A DNA stretch of 64,000 bases from assembly GCF_003752415.1 (NCBI RefSeq), contig NZ_RKHG01000001.1:3038001-3102000 (forward strand), written 5' to 3'. The DNA comes from Luteococcus japonicus. GTDB lineage: Bacteria > Actinomycetota > Actinomycetes > Propionibacteriales > Propionibacteriaceae. Each line of letters begins with the position of its first letter. The stretch's first letter is position 1. Both the position numbers and the translations under genes were made by a program. This document shows, piece after piece, positions 52,109-60,797 of this stretch. The notes below the pieces were generated by a model. That model made no database searches and was not told the origin of the DNA. It saw only the letters and a program-made list of their open reading frames with translations.

Positions 52109-52525
52109 AATGTCGGCGCCATCTTGCGTTCGGCCGCAGGCCTGGGCTGGGACGGGGTGGTGCTGTCGCCACGAGCGGCGGACCCGCTCTACCGACGCTC
52201 GGTCAAGACCTCGATGGGAGCCGTCTTCAGCCTGCCCTGGGCGCGGATGGACTCGTGGGAAGACGACCTCGCACGCCTCAAGCAGGCCGGTTTCACCTTG
52301 GTGGCGCTGGCCTTGCGGGAGGACTCGGTGAGCCTCGACGAGCTGGCCGAGCGGATCGGCCCCAACGACAAGCTCGCGGTGCTGATGGGCACGGAGGGAG
52401 CCGGTCTGAGCGAGCACTGGCTCTCCCAGGCCGACGAGGTGGTGCGCATCCCGATGGGGCATGGCGTGGACTCACTGAACGTGGCCGCCGCGACGGCCGT
52501 CGTCTGTTACGTGCTGCGCCCCTGA
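52109..52525 (+). pseudogene. Native 3' half of the split trmH gene
   Basis: 138 codons from Asn-Val to the stop: NVGAILRSAAGLGWDGVVLS, then DPLYRRSVKTSMG, LMGTEGAGL and GHGVDSLNVAAATA, the three SPOUT motifs. Codon use is the high-G/C style of the flanking chromosome, unlike the island-borne copy. Joined to residues 1-132 of the left half it gives about 268 residues, normal for TrmH. The frame is open upstream to 52007, but those 34 codons look like chance sequence and lack a ribosome site, so the piece is probably not translated. Confidence 0.85.
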
Positions 52526-52572
52526 ATCGCCCTCGATGTGTTCGGGGATCGTGGGCGCTTGATCTCTTCTTT

Positions 52573-52603
52573 GTCAGGTACTTGACATTGACTAGTACCT
52601 GAC
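52573..52603. promoter_or_regulatory. PadR operator over the -35 region
   Basis: Perfect 10-base inverted arms GTCAGGTACT (52573-52582) and AGTACCTGAC (52594-52603) with an 11-base centre. TTGACA at 52582-52587 lies inside it, so bound repressor would block RNA polymerase. It is 15 bases upstream of the PadR start codon, a typical autoregulatory layout. Confidence 0.7.
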
Positions 52604-52617
52604 ATCAGCATTTAGCC

Positions 52618-52944
52618 ATGGAGCACGATCCGCAGATGCTGAAGGGGGTGCTCGCGCCCCTGCTCCTGCTCCTGCTCGACCGCAGGACGGACTACGGCTA
52701 CGCCGTGGTGACCAGGCTCCGGGAGGCCGGCTTCGACGATCTGGGGGAGGCCACGGTCTACCCAGCGCTCACCCGGCTCGAGAAGGCGGGGATGCTCGCC
52801 TCGGAGCTGCGACCGTCGGCCTCCGGGCCTGCGCGCAAGTACTACACCACCACCCCCGCGGGACGTGCGGAGTACCAGCGGCTGCTGGACTCCTGGCGTG
52901 GGCTCGCGGCCGCCGTCGAGGTCATCGTCAAGGAGGAGAAATGA
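52618..52944 (+). CDS. PadR-family transcriptional regulator
   Basis: 108-residue winged-helix protein of the short PadR class: LLLLDRRTDYGYAVVTRL, then ATVYPALTRLEKAGML (recognition helix) and the wing ARKYYTTTPAGRAEY. It probably represses its own two-gene unit through the operator at 52573-52603. It overlaps the next frame by four bases. The normal partner, a membrane protein with an N-terminal HAAS-like domain, is cut short here. Confidence 0.88.
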   Translation: MEHDPQMLKGVLAPLLLLLLDRRTDYGYAVVTRLREAGFDDLGEATVYPALTRLEKAGMLASELRPSASGPARKYYTTTPAGRAEYQRLLDSWRGLAAAVEVIVKEEK

Positions 52945-53150
52945 ACATTCGCAGTGAATGGGTCGACGCCCGCTACGACTTCTGGCTGGACTTCTACGGC
53001 ACCCCGTGGAAGGCGCGCCGCCAGCTGCGCAGGGAGCTGAAGGCCACTCGCATCGCGGATCTGGCGGCTGGTGACGGGCCGCTGAGTCAGCGGCGACGGC
53101 TGCGGCTGCGGCCCGAGGGTTCCTCTGGGCCATTGGCCCAGGCGTCGTAG
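52941..53150 (+). pseudogene. Truncated partner of PadR (HAAS-like N-terminus)
   Basis: 69 codons coupled to padR by ATGA. The first 38 residues (WVDARYDFWLDFYGTPWKAR, then RRQLRRELK) look like the start of the membrane proteins that usually follow PadR genes; the rest is Arg-rich and unlike any domain, and the frame runs 64 bases into the convergent DoxX gene. The gene has lost everything past its start, so PadR now has no intact target here. Confidence 0.65.
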
Positions 53151-53551
53151 CTGAACTGGCCGGCCGAGGCGATCGACAGGCTGATCAGCCCCGCAATCAG
53201 GCTGGCGCAGTATTCCCAGCCACCCCGGCCCACCAGAAGTCCATTGTGGCGGTGGATGAACCAGATGGCGCCGGCCATCTCCAGACTGAGCAGCACGCAC
53301 ACCACCCAGGTGTAGGCGCCGAGCACCAGGCAGGCACCGCCCAGCACCTCCAGGGCACCGACCAGTGGTGCGGTGATGTCCGGGAAGGGGATCTTCCAGG
53401 CCGCGAACTGCTTGATGGTGGCCTGGATGGTGGGGTCAGTGAACTTGCTCCAGCCGTGGGCGATGAAGACCACGCCCAGGACGGTGCGGCAGGCCAACAG
53501 GAGCAGCGCGCGCAGCGGGTTCTGCGCGTAGGGGGTCTGGGTGGCGTGCAT
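53087..53551 (-). CDS. DoxX-family membrane protein
   Basis: 154 residues, four membrane helices. LLACRTVLGVVFIAHGWSKF and GALEVLGGACLVLGAYTW are the family's two hallmark helices. DoxX proteins act in thiol or redox stress in mycobacteria and in many bacteria are unassigned. ATG overlaps the stop of the deformylase gene (ATGA). The C-terminus (GRSRSRRR) is short, basic and antisense to the truncated frame. Confidence 0.88.
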   Translation of the reverse strand: MHATQTPYAQNPLRALLLLACRTVLGVVFIAHGWSKFTDPTIQATIKQFAAWKIPFPDITAPLVGALEVLGGACLVLGAYTWVVCVLLSLEMAGAIWFIHRHNGLLVGRGGWEYCASLIAGLISLSIASAGQFSYDAWANGPEEPSGRSRSRRR

Positions 53552-54153
53552 CAGTTCGCGTCGTCCCGGCGGCCCTTCGGCGTGATGGGCCAGTCCTCGG
53601 GGTAGAGGTGGGCAAGCTGTGCCACCTGCTCGTCGAGCTTGCGACGTGAACGCGCGCTCAACCGGTCACCGAAGACCATGCCGCCCAGATGGTCTGTCTC
53701 GTGCTGCAGGCAGCGCGCCAGCAGGCCGGACCCGGTGACGGTGATGGGGTTGCCGAAGGCATCCTGTCCCGTGCAGGTCGCCGTGTCAGGGCGGGCCAGC
53801 GACTGGTAACCACCGGGCCAGCTGAGGCAGCCCTCGTCGGTGGAGTCCAGGTTGCGTGCCCTGCCCGTGGGCAGGGTGACCACCGGATTGCAGAAGACGC
53901 CCACGTGGCGCTTGTAGTCCTCGTCGGGGCAGTCGTAGATGAACAGGGCGAGGTCGACGCCCACCTGGGTGGCAGCCAGACCGACGCCCTGCGCCTTCTC
54001 CATGGTGGCGAACATGTCCCGGATCAGCTCGTGCAGTTCGTCATTGAACTCCGTCACCGGACGAGTGGGGGTGTGCAGCACCGGCTCACCCCAGCGGGTC
54101 ACGCGACGCACCGTCCCGCCGGTCATCAGCTCGTCGAGAGTCGTTGCGCCCAT
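53551..54153 (-). CDS. def: Peptide deformylase
   Basis: 200-residue metalloenzyme that removes the formyl group from new proteins. All three motifs are present: GVGLAATQVG, EGCLSWPG and QHETDHLGG, with the metal held by the Cys and two His. The C-terminal extension (SARSRRKLDEQVAQL) is usual in actinobacteria. Start at ATG 54153 after GGAGGGCAGG. It is the first gene of a def-doxX unit and is divergent from xerC. Confidence 0.95.
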   Translation of the reverse strand: MGATTLDELMTGGTVRRVTRWGEPVLHTPTRPVTEFNDELHELIRDMFATMEKAQGVGLAATQVGVDLALFIYDCPDEDYKRHVGVFCNPVVTLPTGRARNLDSTDEGCLSWPGGYQSLARPDTATCTGQDAFGNPITVTGSGLLARCLQHETDHLGGMVFGDRLSARSRRKLDEQVAQLAHLYPEDWPITPKGRRDDAN

Positions 54154-54272
54154 GGTCCTGCCCTCCTGGTGATGCGAAATCTTCGCAGCACAACCTACCG
54201 CGCCGCCGCGCTCGGCCCCGCATTGCGCGCGCCGTCACGAGCCGCCGGGGGATCGAAATCTAGACTCGCACC

Positions 54273-55235
54273 ATGTCATCCGATCGCGTCGAGTCATCCG
54301 TCGACACCGCCGAGGTGCCGACGGAACTTCCGGTGCCATTGGCCGGGGTGCTGCAGGAGTTCACCCAGTGGTTGCGCTTGGACCGGGGCAGTTCTGAGCA
54401 CACGGTGCGCGCCTATCGGGGGGACATGGAGGCCATGATGCGCCATCTGGTGTCCCGGGGGACCACGTGCCTCGACGACGTGCGGTTGCGGGACCTGCGC
54501 GGCTGGCTCGCCGCGATGCAGTCGGGCAGCGCCAGCCCCGCCACCCTCCAGCGGCGCAGCGGTGTCGCCCGGGTCTTCTTCGCCTGGGCACGACGGGAGT
54601 CCCTGGTGGAGCATGACCCGGCGTTGACGCTGAAGTCTCCCCGGGTGCCGCGTCGGCTGCCACCGGACCTCGCGCAGGACGACATGGATGAACTCTTCCG
54701 GGCCGCCGCCGAGCGTGCCGCCGAAACCGACGGACCCCTGGGGGTGCGCGACGTCGCCATCCTGGAGGTGCTCTACGGCAGTGGGATCCGCGTCTCCGAG
54801 CTGTGTGGCCTCGATCTGGCCGACGTGGACCACCAGCGAGGGGCGCTGCGAGTGCTCGGCAAGGGGAACAAGGAGCGCACCGTTCCCCTGGGGGCGCCCG
54901 CCCTGCAGGCTCTGTCCGGCTGGCTCGGGCTCCGTGGCGAGGTGATGGCCGGCACCACCAATGCCGTCTTCCTCGGGGCGCGTGGTGCCAGGATCGACCC
55001 GCGGGTGGTGCGACGCGTGGTGCACCAGGCGCTGGAGGCAGTGCCGCAGGCGCCGGACCTGGGTCCGCACGGACTGCGCCACGCGATGGCCACCCACCTG
55101 CTCGAGGGGGGAGCGGACCTGCGCTCCGTGCAGGAGATGCTGGGGCACGCCTCGCTGGCCACCACCCAGATCTACACCCATGTCAGCAACGAGCGGCTGC
55201 GAGCCGCCTTCCAGCAGGCCCACCCCAGGGCCTGA
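54273..55235 (+). CDS. xerC: Tyrosine recombinase XerC
   Basis: 320 residues. The N-terminal SAM-like core-binding domain (FTQWLRLDRGSSEHTVRAYR) and the catalytic domain with Arg in GSGIRVSELCGL, Lys in GKGNKERTVPL, HGLRHAMATHLL, GHASLATTQIYTH (His and nucleophile Tyr). It resolves chromosome dimers at dif with XerD. Called XerC rather than XerD because of its place next to the M23 gene and rpsB, the usual actinobacterial order. Start ATG at 54273. It is 120 bases from the divergent def start. Confidence 0.92.
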   Translation: MSSDRVESSVDTAEVPTELPVPLAGVLQEFTQWLRLDRGSSEHTVRAYRGDMEAMMRHLVSRGTTCLDDVRLRDLRGWLAAMQSGSASPATLQRRSGVARVFFAWARRESLVEHDPALTLKSPRVPRRLPPDLAQDDMDELFRAAAERAAETDGPLGVRDVAILEVLYGSGIRVSELCGLDLADVDHQRGALRVLGKGNKERTVPLGAPALQALSGWLGLRGEVMAGTTNAVFLGARGARIDPRVVRRVVHQALEAVPQAPDLGPHGLRHAMATHLLEGGADLRSVQEMLGHASLATTQIYTHVSNERLRAAFQQAHPRA

Positions 55236-55249
55236 CCCTTCGCCTGCGG

Positions 55250-56206
55250 TCACGACACCCACCCCGCGGGATTGGAGACCTGGCCGTCGGCCCAGACCAT
55301 GAAGTGCAGGTGGCAGCCGGTGGAATAGCCGGTGGTGCCCACCCTGCCCACGCTCGCCCCCTGCCAGACGGCCTGGCCCAGGCCCACCCCGATGCTCGAC
55401 AGGTGGTTGTAGGAGGTGCGCAGCCGGCGTCCACCCACACTCCCGTGTTCCACGACCACCCGGTTCCCGTAGGCAATGTTGGCCTCGACAAGCACCACCC
55501 GGCCTGCCGCGGCCGAGCGGACCGGCGCCCCGCAGGGTGCGCCGAAGTCCAGGCCGTCGTGCAGTTTCCAGACGTGCAGCACGGGGTGGAAGCGCGGGCC
55601 GAAGCGTGAGGTCACCGGGCCGGAAGAGGGGCGCACGAGCCCGTACGAGGAAGCCGGCAGGTCGGTGGCTTCCAGTTCACGCAGCAGACCGCCGGTCGCC
55701 GCCGGCGGCGGAGGCGGCAGCTCAAGACCTTCGGGCAGCAGACGAATGCCGGTGGCGACCAACCAGGACATCGGGTCAAGGTAGTCATCGCCACGCTTGA
55801 GGCCCCAGTGCAGACAACCGCTCGGACACTCGTCGCCCGCCATCAGATGGCCGATCAGGTCACCGGCACGCACGCGTTGACCCACCCGGACCACAGCCCT
55901 GACCGGCTCGTGCGTGGTTCTGTAGCCGCCGGCATGGCTGATCGAGACGACCTCTCGGTCCACCACTCGCCCCACGAAGGCCACCACGCCGTCGGCCGAT
56001 GCCAGGACCGCCTCTCCGGGCCGTGCGGACAGGTCCGCGCCTCGGTGGCCCGCGGACCAGCGCTGCCGGGGTGCGTCGAAGGGGCGGACCAGGGCGCCGC
56101 CGACCGGCCGGAGCAGGTCTGGTGGGGGAGCGGGATCGGCGGCTGTGGCGGGGGAGGGCAGCATCCAGGTGAGGATCGCCAGCAGGACAGGGAACAGGCG
56201 GGGCAT
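55250..56206 (-). CDS. Secreted peptidase with two M23 domains
   Basis: 318 residues. A signal peptide ([17 protein letters not shown]) is followed by two M23 (LytM) domains. The first (about 45-140) has HRGADLSA and CLHWGLKRG; the second (about 210-318) has [17 protein letters not shown] and [10 protein letters not shown]. Both keep the zinc pattern. The M23 gene normally found beside rpsB has one domain, like the first; the second is of the [12 protein letters not shown] class and looks like a gene fusion. Probably a cell-wall endopeptidase or an activator of amidases. ATG at 56206; a much longer open frame upstream is antisense to rpsB and tsf. Confidence 0.9.
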   Translation of the reverse strand: MPRLFPVLLAILTWMLPSPATAADPAPPPDLLRPVGGALVRPFDAPRQRWSAGHRGADLSARPGEAVLASADGVVAFVGRVVDREVVSISHAGGYRTTHEPVRAVVRVGQRVRAGDLIGHLMAGDECPSGCLHWGLKRGDDYLDPMSWLVATGIRLLPEGLELPPPPPAATGGLLRELEATDLPASSYGLVRPSSGPVTSRFGPRFHPVLHVWKLHDGLDFGAPCGAPVRSAAAGRVVLVEANIAYGNRVVVEHGSVGGRRLRTSYNHLSSIGVGLGQAVWQGASVGRVGTTGYSTGCHLHFMVWADGQVSNPAGWVS

Positions 56207-56554
56207 GTCTGCAGTGTGTGCGTCGACCCCTCCGGGATTTCCAGGCCCGAGCCCGCCTGTGGACAATTCCTCGGCTACGGGAATCTGTGGAAAAGTCCGG
56301 CCGCGGCCGCGGCGGGTCCGATACCCCCTCCCGGGTTTGTCCCACGGGGCGGATGCACCGTAGACTGCCTGCGCAGCTCGAACCGATTCGAGCTGACTTC
56401 GCATGCGCCAAACCCGAACCTTCGGGGTTGGGTCTCCTGCGGTCCCGGCCACGGCCGGGCGGGGCCCCGACGGTGCATCAGGTGGGCAGTGAAGAGTTTG
56501 CTGCCTCTTTGGAACCGTGTGGACGCTGTGCGTCCACGAATGAAAGGACCGGCC
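56207..56554 (+). promoter_or_regulatory. rpsB leader and divergent promoter region (348 bases)
   Basis: No protein gene is supported here. A hairpin GTGGACGC-TGT-GCGTCCAC (56519-56537) sits 18 bases before the rpsB start, and an imperfect one around AACCCGAACC/TTCGGGGTT lies near 56413-56434. A long structured leader is usual for rpsB, which is autoregulated by S2 in other bacteria; I cannot say whether this one binds S2. Confidence 0.4.
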
Positions 56555-57484
56555 ATGGCCGTCGTCACCACTCGCCAGCTGCTCGAGAGCGGTGTCCACT
56601 TCGGACACCAGACCCGCCGCTGGAACCCCAAGATGAAGCGCTTCATCTTCACCGAGCGCAATGGCATCTACATCATCGACCTGCAGCAGTCGCTGACCTA
56701 CATCGACAAGGCCTACGCCTTCGTGAGCCAGACCGTGGCCCGCGGCGGCCAGATCCTGTTCGTCGGCACCAAGAAGCAGGCGCAGGAGACCATCGCCGAG
56801 CAGGCCACCCGAGTGGGCATGCCCTACGTGAACCAGCGCTGGCTCGGCGGCATGCTGACCAACTACCAGACGGTCATCAAGCGCGTGCAGCGCCTCAAGG
56901 AGCTCGAGGTCATGGACTTCGACAATGTGGCTGCCTCCGGCCTCACCAAGAAGGAGCTCCTGGGCCTGAAGCGTGAGAAGGACAAGCTGGCGAAGACCCT
57001 CGGCGGCATCCGTGACATGGCCCGCGCCCCGCAGGCCGTGTGGATCGTCGACACCAAGAAGGAGCACCTCGCCATCGACGAGGCGCGCAAGCTGCACATC
57101 CCGATCGTCGCCATCCTCGACACCAACTGCGATCCCGACGAGGTCGACTTCCCGATCCCGGGCAATGACGACGCCATTCGTTCGGTCTCGCTGCTGACGC
57201 GCATCATCGCCGACGCCGCCGCCGATGGCCTGCTGCAGCGCTCCGGTGGCAATGCCTCCACCGACGCCCCGGCCGCCGAGCCGATGGCCGACTGGGAGAA
57301 GGAGCTGCTGGCCGGCGACAAGGCCGAGGCTCCCGCCGCGGAGGCCCCGGCGGACGAGGCTGCTGCCACCGAGGCTCCGGCTGAGGTTGTCGAGGCAGTC
57401 GAGACTCCCGCCACCGAGGCTCCGGCTGAGGTTGTCGAGGCCGAGACCCCGGCTGCCGAGGCTCCCGTCGCCGACGCCAACTGA
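56555..57484 (+). CDS. rpsB: 30S ribosomal protein S2
   Basis: 309 residues. [19 protein letters not shown] at the start and [20 protein letters not shown] are S2 hallmarks; [15 protein letters not shown] is also typical. S2 is usually 240-280 residues; here an extra tail of about 65 residues (from about 245) is Ala/Glu/Pro-rich and partly built from a 45-base tandem duplication. It starts the rpsB-tsf operon. AAAGG lies ten bases before the ATG. Confidence 0.98.
   Translation: MAVVTTRQLLESGVHFGHQTRRWNPKMKRFIFTERNGIYIIDLQQSLTYIDKAYAFVSQTVARGGQILFVGTKKQAQETIAEQATRVGMPYVNQRWLGGMLTNYQTVIKRVQRLKELEVMDFDNVAASGLTKKELLGLKREKDKLAKTLGGIRDMARAPQAVWIVDTKKEHLAIDEARKLHIPIVAILDTNCDPDEVDFPIPGNDDAIRSVSLLTRIIADAAADGLLQRSGGNASTDAPAAEPMADWEKELLAGDKAEAPAAEAPADEAAATEAPAEVVEAVETPATEAPAEVVEAETPAAEAPVADAN
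57365..57441 (+). repeat. 32-bp direct repeat in the rpsB 3' end
   Basis: The sequence beginning GCCACCGAGGCTCCGGCTGA occurs at 57365-57396 and identically at 57410-57441, a 45-base (15-codon) period. It encodes two identical [11 protein letters not shown] units in the acidic tail. Identical bases, including third positions, point to a recent duplication. Confidence 0.9.
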
Positions 57485-57520
57485 TCCGTCCCGAAACACT
57501 TCCAAGAAACGGAAACTGAC

Positions 57521-58330
57521 ATGGCAATCACTGCTGCCGATGTGAAGAAGCTCCGCGACGCCACCGGCGCCGGAATGATGGACGCCAAGAAGGCCCTGAC
57601 CGAGGCCGAGGGTGACTTCGAGCGCGCCGTCGAGATCCTGCGCGTCACCGGCCAGGCCAAGATGGCCAAGCGCTCGGACCGCGAGGCCAGCAATGGCATC
57701 GTCGCTGCCTCGGGCAAGAGCCTGATCCAGCTGGGCTCCGAAACCGACTTCGTCGCCAAGAACGGTGAGTTCATCGCCCTTGCCGACAAGGTCGTCGCTG
57801 CCGTGGCCGCCGCTGGCGCCAATGGCGTCGAGGCCGCCAACGCGGTTGCGCTCGAGGACGGCACCGTCCAGAGCGCCATCGAGGCCCTGGCCACCAAGAT
57901 TGGTGAGAAGCTCGAGCTCAAGGACGCCGTGAGCTACGAGGGCAACACCCACACCTACCTGCACCGTCGTTCGCAGGACCTGCCTCCGCAGGTCGGCGTG
58001 CTCGTCGAGTACACGGGTGAGGACGAGGCCCTGGTGCACTCGGTGGCCCTGCAGATCGCCTCGATGCAGCCCCAGTTCGTCAAGCGCGAGGATGTCCCCG
58101 CCGAGCTGGTCGAGAAGGAGGCCCGCATCGCCAAGGAGACCGCGCTGGAGGAGGGCAAGCCCGAGAAGATCCTCGACCGCATCGTCGAGGGCCGTCTGGG
58201 TGGCTTCTACAAGGACGTCTGCCTGGTCGAGCAGCCCGCCGTCAGCGACGACAAGAAGACCGTCGGCCAGCTGCTGGACGCCGCTGGTGTGGTCGTGACC
58301 CGCTTCGCGCGCCTGTCGGCCGGCGCCTGA
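57521..58330 (+). CDS. tsf: Elongation factor Ts
   Basis: 269 residues. LRDATGAGMMDAKKALTEAEGD (UBA-like N-terminal domain) and GSETDFVAKNGEF, the conserved signature, are present. Exchanges GDP on EF-Tu. Follows rpsB by 36 bases with AAGAAACGGAAA upstream. A terminator follows at 58367. Confidence 0.98.
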   Translation: MAITAADVKKLRDATGAGMMDAKKALTEAEGDFERAVEILRVTGQAKMAKRSDREASNGIVAASGKSLIQLGSETDFVAKNGEFIALADKVVAAVAAAGANGVEAANAVALEDGTVQSAIEALATKIGEKLELKDAVSYEGNTHTYLHRRSQDLPPQVGVLVEYTGEDEALVHSVALQIASMQPQFVKREDVPAELVEKEARIAKETALEEGKPEKILDRIVEGRLGGFYKDVCLVEQPAVSDDKKTVGQLLDAAGVVVTRFARLSAGA

Positions 58331-58366
58331 GCGCCCGGTGACCACCACGGTGGCCACCGACACATG

Positions 58367-58397
58367 ATGGGGAGGGTTCCTTCGGGGCCCTCCCCAT
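58367..58397 (+). terminator. Terminator after tsf
   Basis: ATGGGGAGGG (58367-58376), 11-base loop, CCCTCCCCAT (58388-58397). It lies 36 bases after the tsf stop and separates rpsB-tsf from pyrH, about 170 bases downstream; pyrH probably has its own promoter. Confidence 0.8.
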
Positions 58398-58569
58398 CGT
58401 CATGTCCCGCGCTCGCGCGGGGCCCCGATCCGACGAAAGCACCAAAGTTCAGTAGAGTGGCGGGCAGTCGCGCCTCGGCGTGGCAACTGCCGCAGGCCCA
58501 CAGGGGGATCTGGGCCGCCCGGCCAGGCGTCGGGCATGCGTACGGCACGGTTCTGTGAAGGAGAATGTG

Positions 58570-59283
58570 ATGAGCAAGCCCTACAAGCGAGTGCTGCTGA
58601 AGCTGTCCGGTGAGGTCTTCGGCGGTGGCAAGATCGGTGTGGATCCGGCGGTCGTCAGCAACATCGCCCAGCAGGTGGCAGCCGTGGCCAACAGTGGCGT
58701 GCAGGTGGCCATCGTCGTCGGCGGTGGCAACTTCTTCCGAGGCGCGGAACTGAGCCAGAACGGCATGGAGCGCGAGCGCGCCGACTACATGGGCATGCTC
58801 GGCACCGTGATGAATGCGATCGCGCTGCAGGACTTCTGCGAGAAGGCAGGCGTCCCGACCCGCGTCCAGAGCGCCATCACCATGACCCAGGTGGCAGAGC
58901 CCTACATCCCCCGTCGGGCGGTGCGCCACCTTGAGAAGGGGCGCGTCGTGATCTTCGGCGCCGGCGCAGGCATGCCCTACTTCTCCACCGACACCGTCTC
59001 CGCCCAGCGCGCGCTGGAGATCGGCTGCGAGGCGCTGCTGATGGGCAAGCAGGGTGTCGACGGCGTCTTCGACTCGGACCCCAAGTCCAATCCCTCCGCC
59101 ATCATGTTCGACGAGCTGAGCTACGACGAATATCTGGCCAAGGACCTGAAGGTGGCCGATGCCGCCGCCATCTCGCTGGCCCGGGACAATGACCTGAAGA
59201 TGGTCTTCTTCAACCTGACCGTCGAGGGCAACATCGCCAAGGCGGCCAGTGGCGAGATGATCGGCACCACCATCCATCGCTGA
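58570..59283 (+). CDS. pyrH: UMP kinase
   Basis: 237-residue amino acid kinase-fold enzyme phosphorylating UMP to [14 protein letters not shown] and [13 protein letters not shown] bind the nucleotide phosphates; [21 protein letters not shown] is the family's late motif. ATG at 58570 follows AAGGAG by seven bases. It is followed by frr. Confidence 0.97.
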   Translation: MSKPYKRVLLKLSGEVFGGGKIGVDPAVVSNIAQQVAAVANSGVQVAIVVGGGNFFRGAELSQNGMERERADYMGMLGTVMNAIALQDFCEKAGVPTRVQSAITMTQVAEPYIPRRAVRHLEKGRVVIFGAGAGMPYFSTDTVSAQRALEIGCEALLMGKQGVDGVFDSDPKSNPSAIMFDELSYDEYLAKDLKVADAAAISLARDNDLKMVFFNLTVEGNIAKAASGEMIGTTIHR

Positions 59284-59340
59284 GCCGGTACCGCAAGCCA
59301 CAGCATCAACCCGACATTTCCAACCCTCGAAGGAAAAACC

Positions 59341-59898
59341 GTGATCACCGACATCATCAAGGACGCCGAGAAGAAGATGGGCTCCGCCGTCGACTTCGCC
59401 CGCGAGGAGTTCGCCGGCATCCGTACCGGTCGTGCACACCCGGCCATGTTCAACAAGATCCAGGCCGACTACTACGGTTCCCCGACCCCGCTGCAGCAGC
59501 TGGCCACCTTCCAGGTGCCGGAGGCCCGCACGATCCTGATCGCGCCCTTCGACCGTTCGGCGATGAATGCGATCGAGAAGGCCATTCGTGACTCGGACCT
59601 GGGCGTGAACCCGTCGAATGACGGCAACATGATCCGCTGCATCCTGCCGGCCCTGACCGAGGACCGTCGCAAGGAGTACATCAAGATGGCCAAGCACAAG
59701 GCTGAGGAGGGCCGCGTCGCCGTGCGCAATGTGCGCCGTCACGCCAACGATGCCATCAAGCGTCTGGAGAAGGACAAGGAGATCGGCGAGGACGAGGCCA
59801 CCCGCGCCGAGAAGCGGCTCGACGCATCCACCAAGAAGTTCGTCGAGCAGATCGACGACCTCCTCAAGGGCAAGGAAGCCGAGCTGCTCGAGGTCTGA
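59341..59898 (+). CDS. frr: Ribosome recycling factor
   Basis: 185 residues. REEFAGIRTGRAHPAMFNKI and YYGSPTPLQQLATFQVPEAR are standard; RRKEYIKMAKHKAEEGRVAVRN lies in the long helix bundle. It splits post-termination ribosomes with EF-G. GTG start, preceded by AAGGAAAAA. Followed by cdsA after 11 bases. Confidence 0.98.
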   Translation: MITDIIKDAEKKMGSAVDFAREEFAGIRTGRAHPAMFNKIQADYYGSPTPLQQLATFQVPEARTILIAPFDRSAMNAIEKAIRDSDLGVNPSNDGNMIRCILPALTEDRRKEYIKMAKHKAEEGRVAVRNVRRHANDAIKRLEKDKEIGEDEATRAEKRLDASTKKFVEQIDDLLKGKEAELLEV

Positions 59899-59909
59899 GC
59901 ACCGAATCC

Positions 59910-60797
59910 ATGAGCCAGGAGAAGATCACACCGTCCAACCTCACCCCACCACCGAAGCCGTCACGCGCAGGGCGTAACCTGCCGGCGGCCATCGCGGTGG
60001 GCGTGGGGTTGTTCGGTGCTGTCGTGGCAACCCTGGCCTGGTGGAACTGGGGCTTCATCCTGCTGGTCGCGTTGGCTCTTGGGCTGGGGGCCGTCGAACT
60101 CCACCACGCCTTCGCGAGGGTGGGTGCTCGCACCGAGATCGTGCCGATCGTGCTGGGAACTGCCACAACGGTGCTGGGTTCGTACTACGCGGGCCAGCAT
60201 CCTGCGCACGACATGCCGTCCAACACGTTGATCATCGGACTGCTCGCCCTGACCACCCTGGCCTGCCTGGTGATGCGGCTGCCCAGGGGAGCCGAGGGCT
60301 TCGTGCGCGATGCCTCGGCCAGCCTGTTCACGCTTGCCTACATCCCGCTGCTGGGTTCCACCGTCGCGCTGATGTTGGCCGATGATGACGGCCGGCAGCG
60401 GATCATCACCTTCCTGGTGTGCGTGATCGCCTCCGACACCGGGGGCTACATCGCGGGCGTGCTCTTCGGCAAGCATCCGATGGCACCACGGGTGAGCCCC
60501 AAGAAGACCTGGGAGGGATTCGTCGGTTCGCTGACCGCTGGGATGGCCCTGGGGGCCGTCTGCACCGTCTGGCTGCTGCACGCCCCATGGTTCGTCGGGT
60601 CACTGCTCGGCCTGTTGTTGGTGGCCTTCGGCACCGCCGGAGACCTGGTGGAATCCATGATCAAGAGAGACGTTGGCATCAAGGACATGAGTTCCTTCCT
60701 GCCCGGACACGGAGGCGTGATGGATCGGCTCGATTCGCTGCTTGTGGCAGCCCCGGTGGCGTGGTTCGCCATGTTCGTGATGGTGCCGGCACTGTGA
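59910..60797 (+). CDS. cdsA: Phosphatidate cytidylyltransferase
   Basis: 295-residue membrane enzyme making CDP-diacylglycerol. A polar N-terminus of about 25 residues precedes about eight membrane helices. The signature S-x-x-KRD in [20 protein letters not shown] with [11 protein letters not shown] is complete. Its stop overlaps the rlmN start (GTGA). Confidence 0.95.
   Translation: MSQEKITPSNLTPPPKPSRAGRNLPAAIAVGVGLFGAVVATLAWWNWGFILLVALALGLGAVELHHAFARVGARTEIVPIVLGTATTVLGSYYAGQHPAHDMPSNTLIIGLLALTTLACLVMRLPRGAEGFVRDASASLFTLAYIPLLGSTVALMLADDDGRQRIITFLVCVIASDTGGYIAGVLFGKHPMAPRVSPKKTWEGFVGSLTAGMALGAVCTVWLLHAPWFVGSLLGLLLVAFGTAGDLVESMIKRDVGIKDMSSFLPGHGGVMDRLDSLLVAAPVAWFAMFVMVPAL

Noticed and set aside
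56207-58363. Upstream extension of the M23 peptidase frame to over 1000 residues
   Set aside because: The extension is antisense to rpsB and tsf; the signal peptide begins at 56206.
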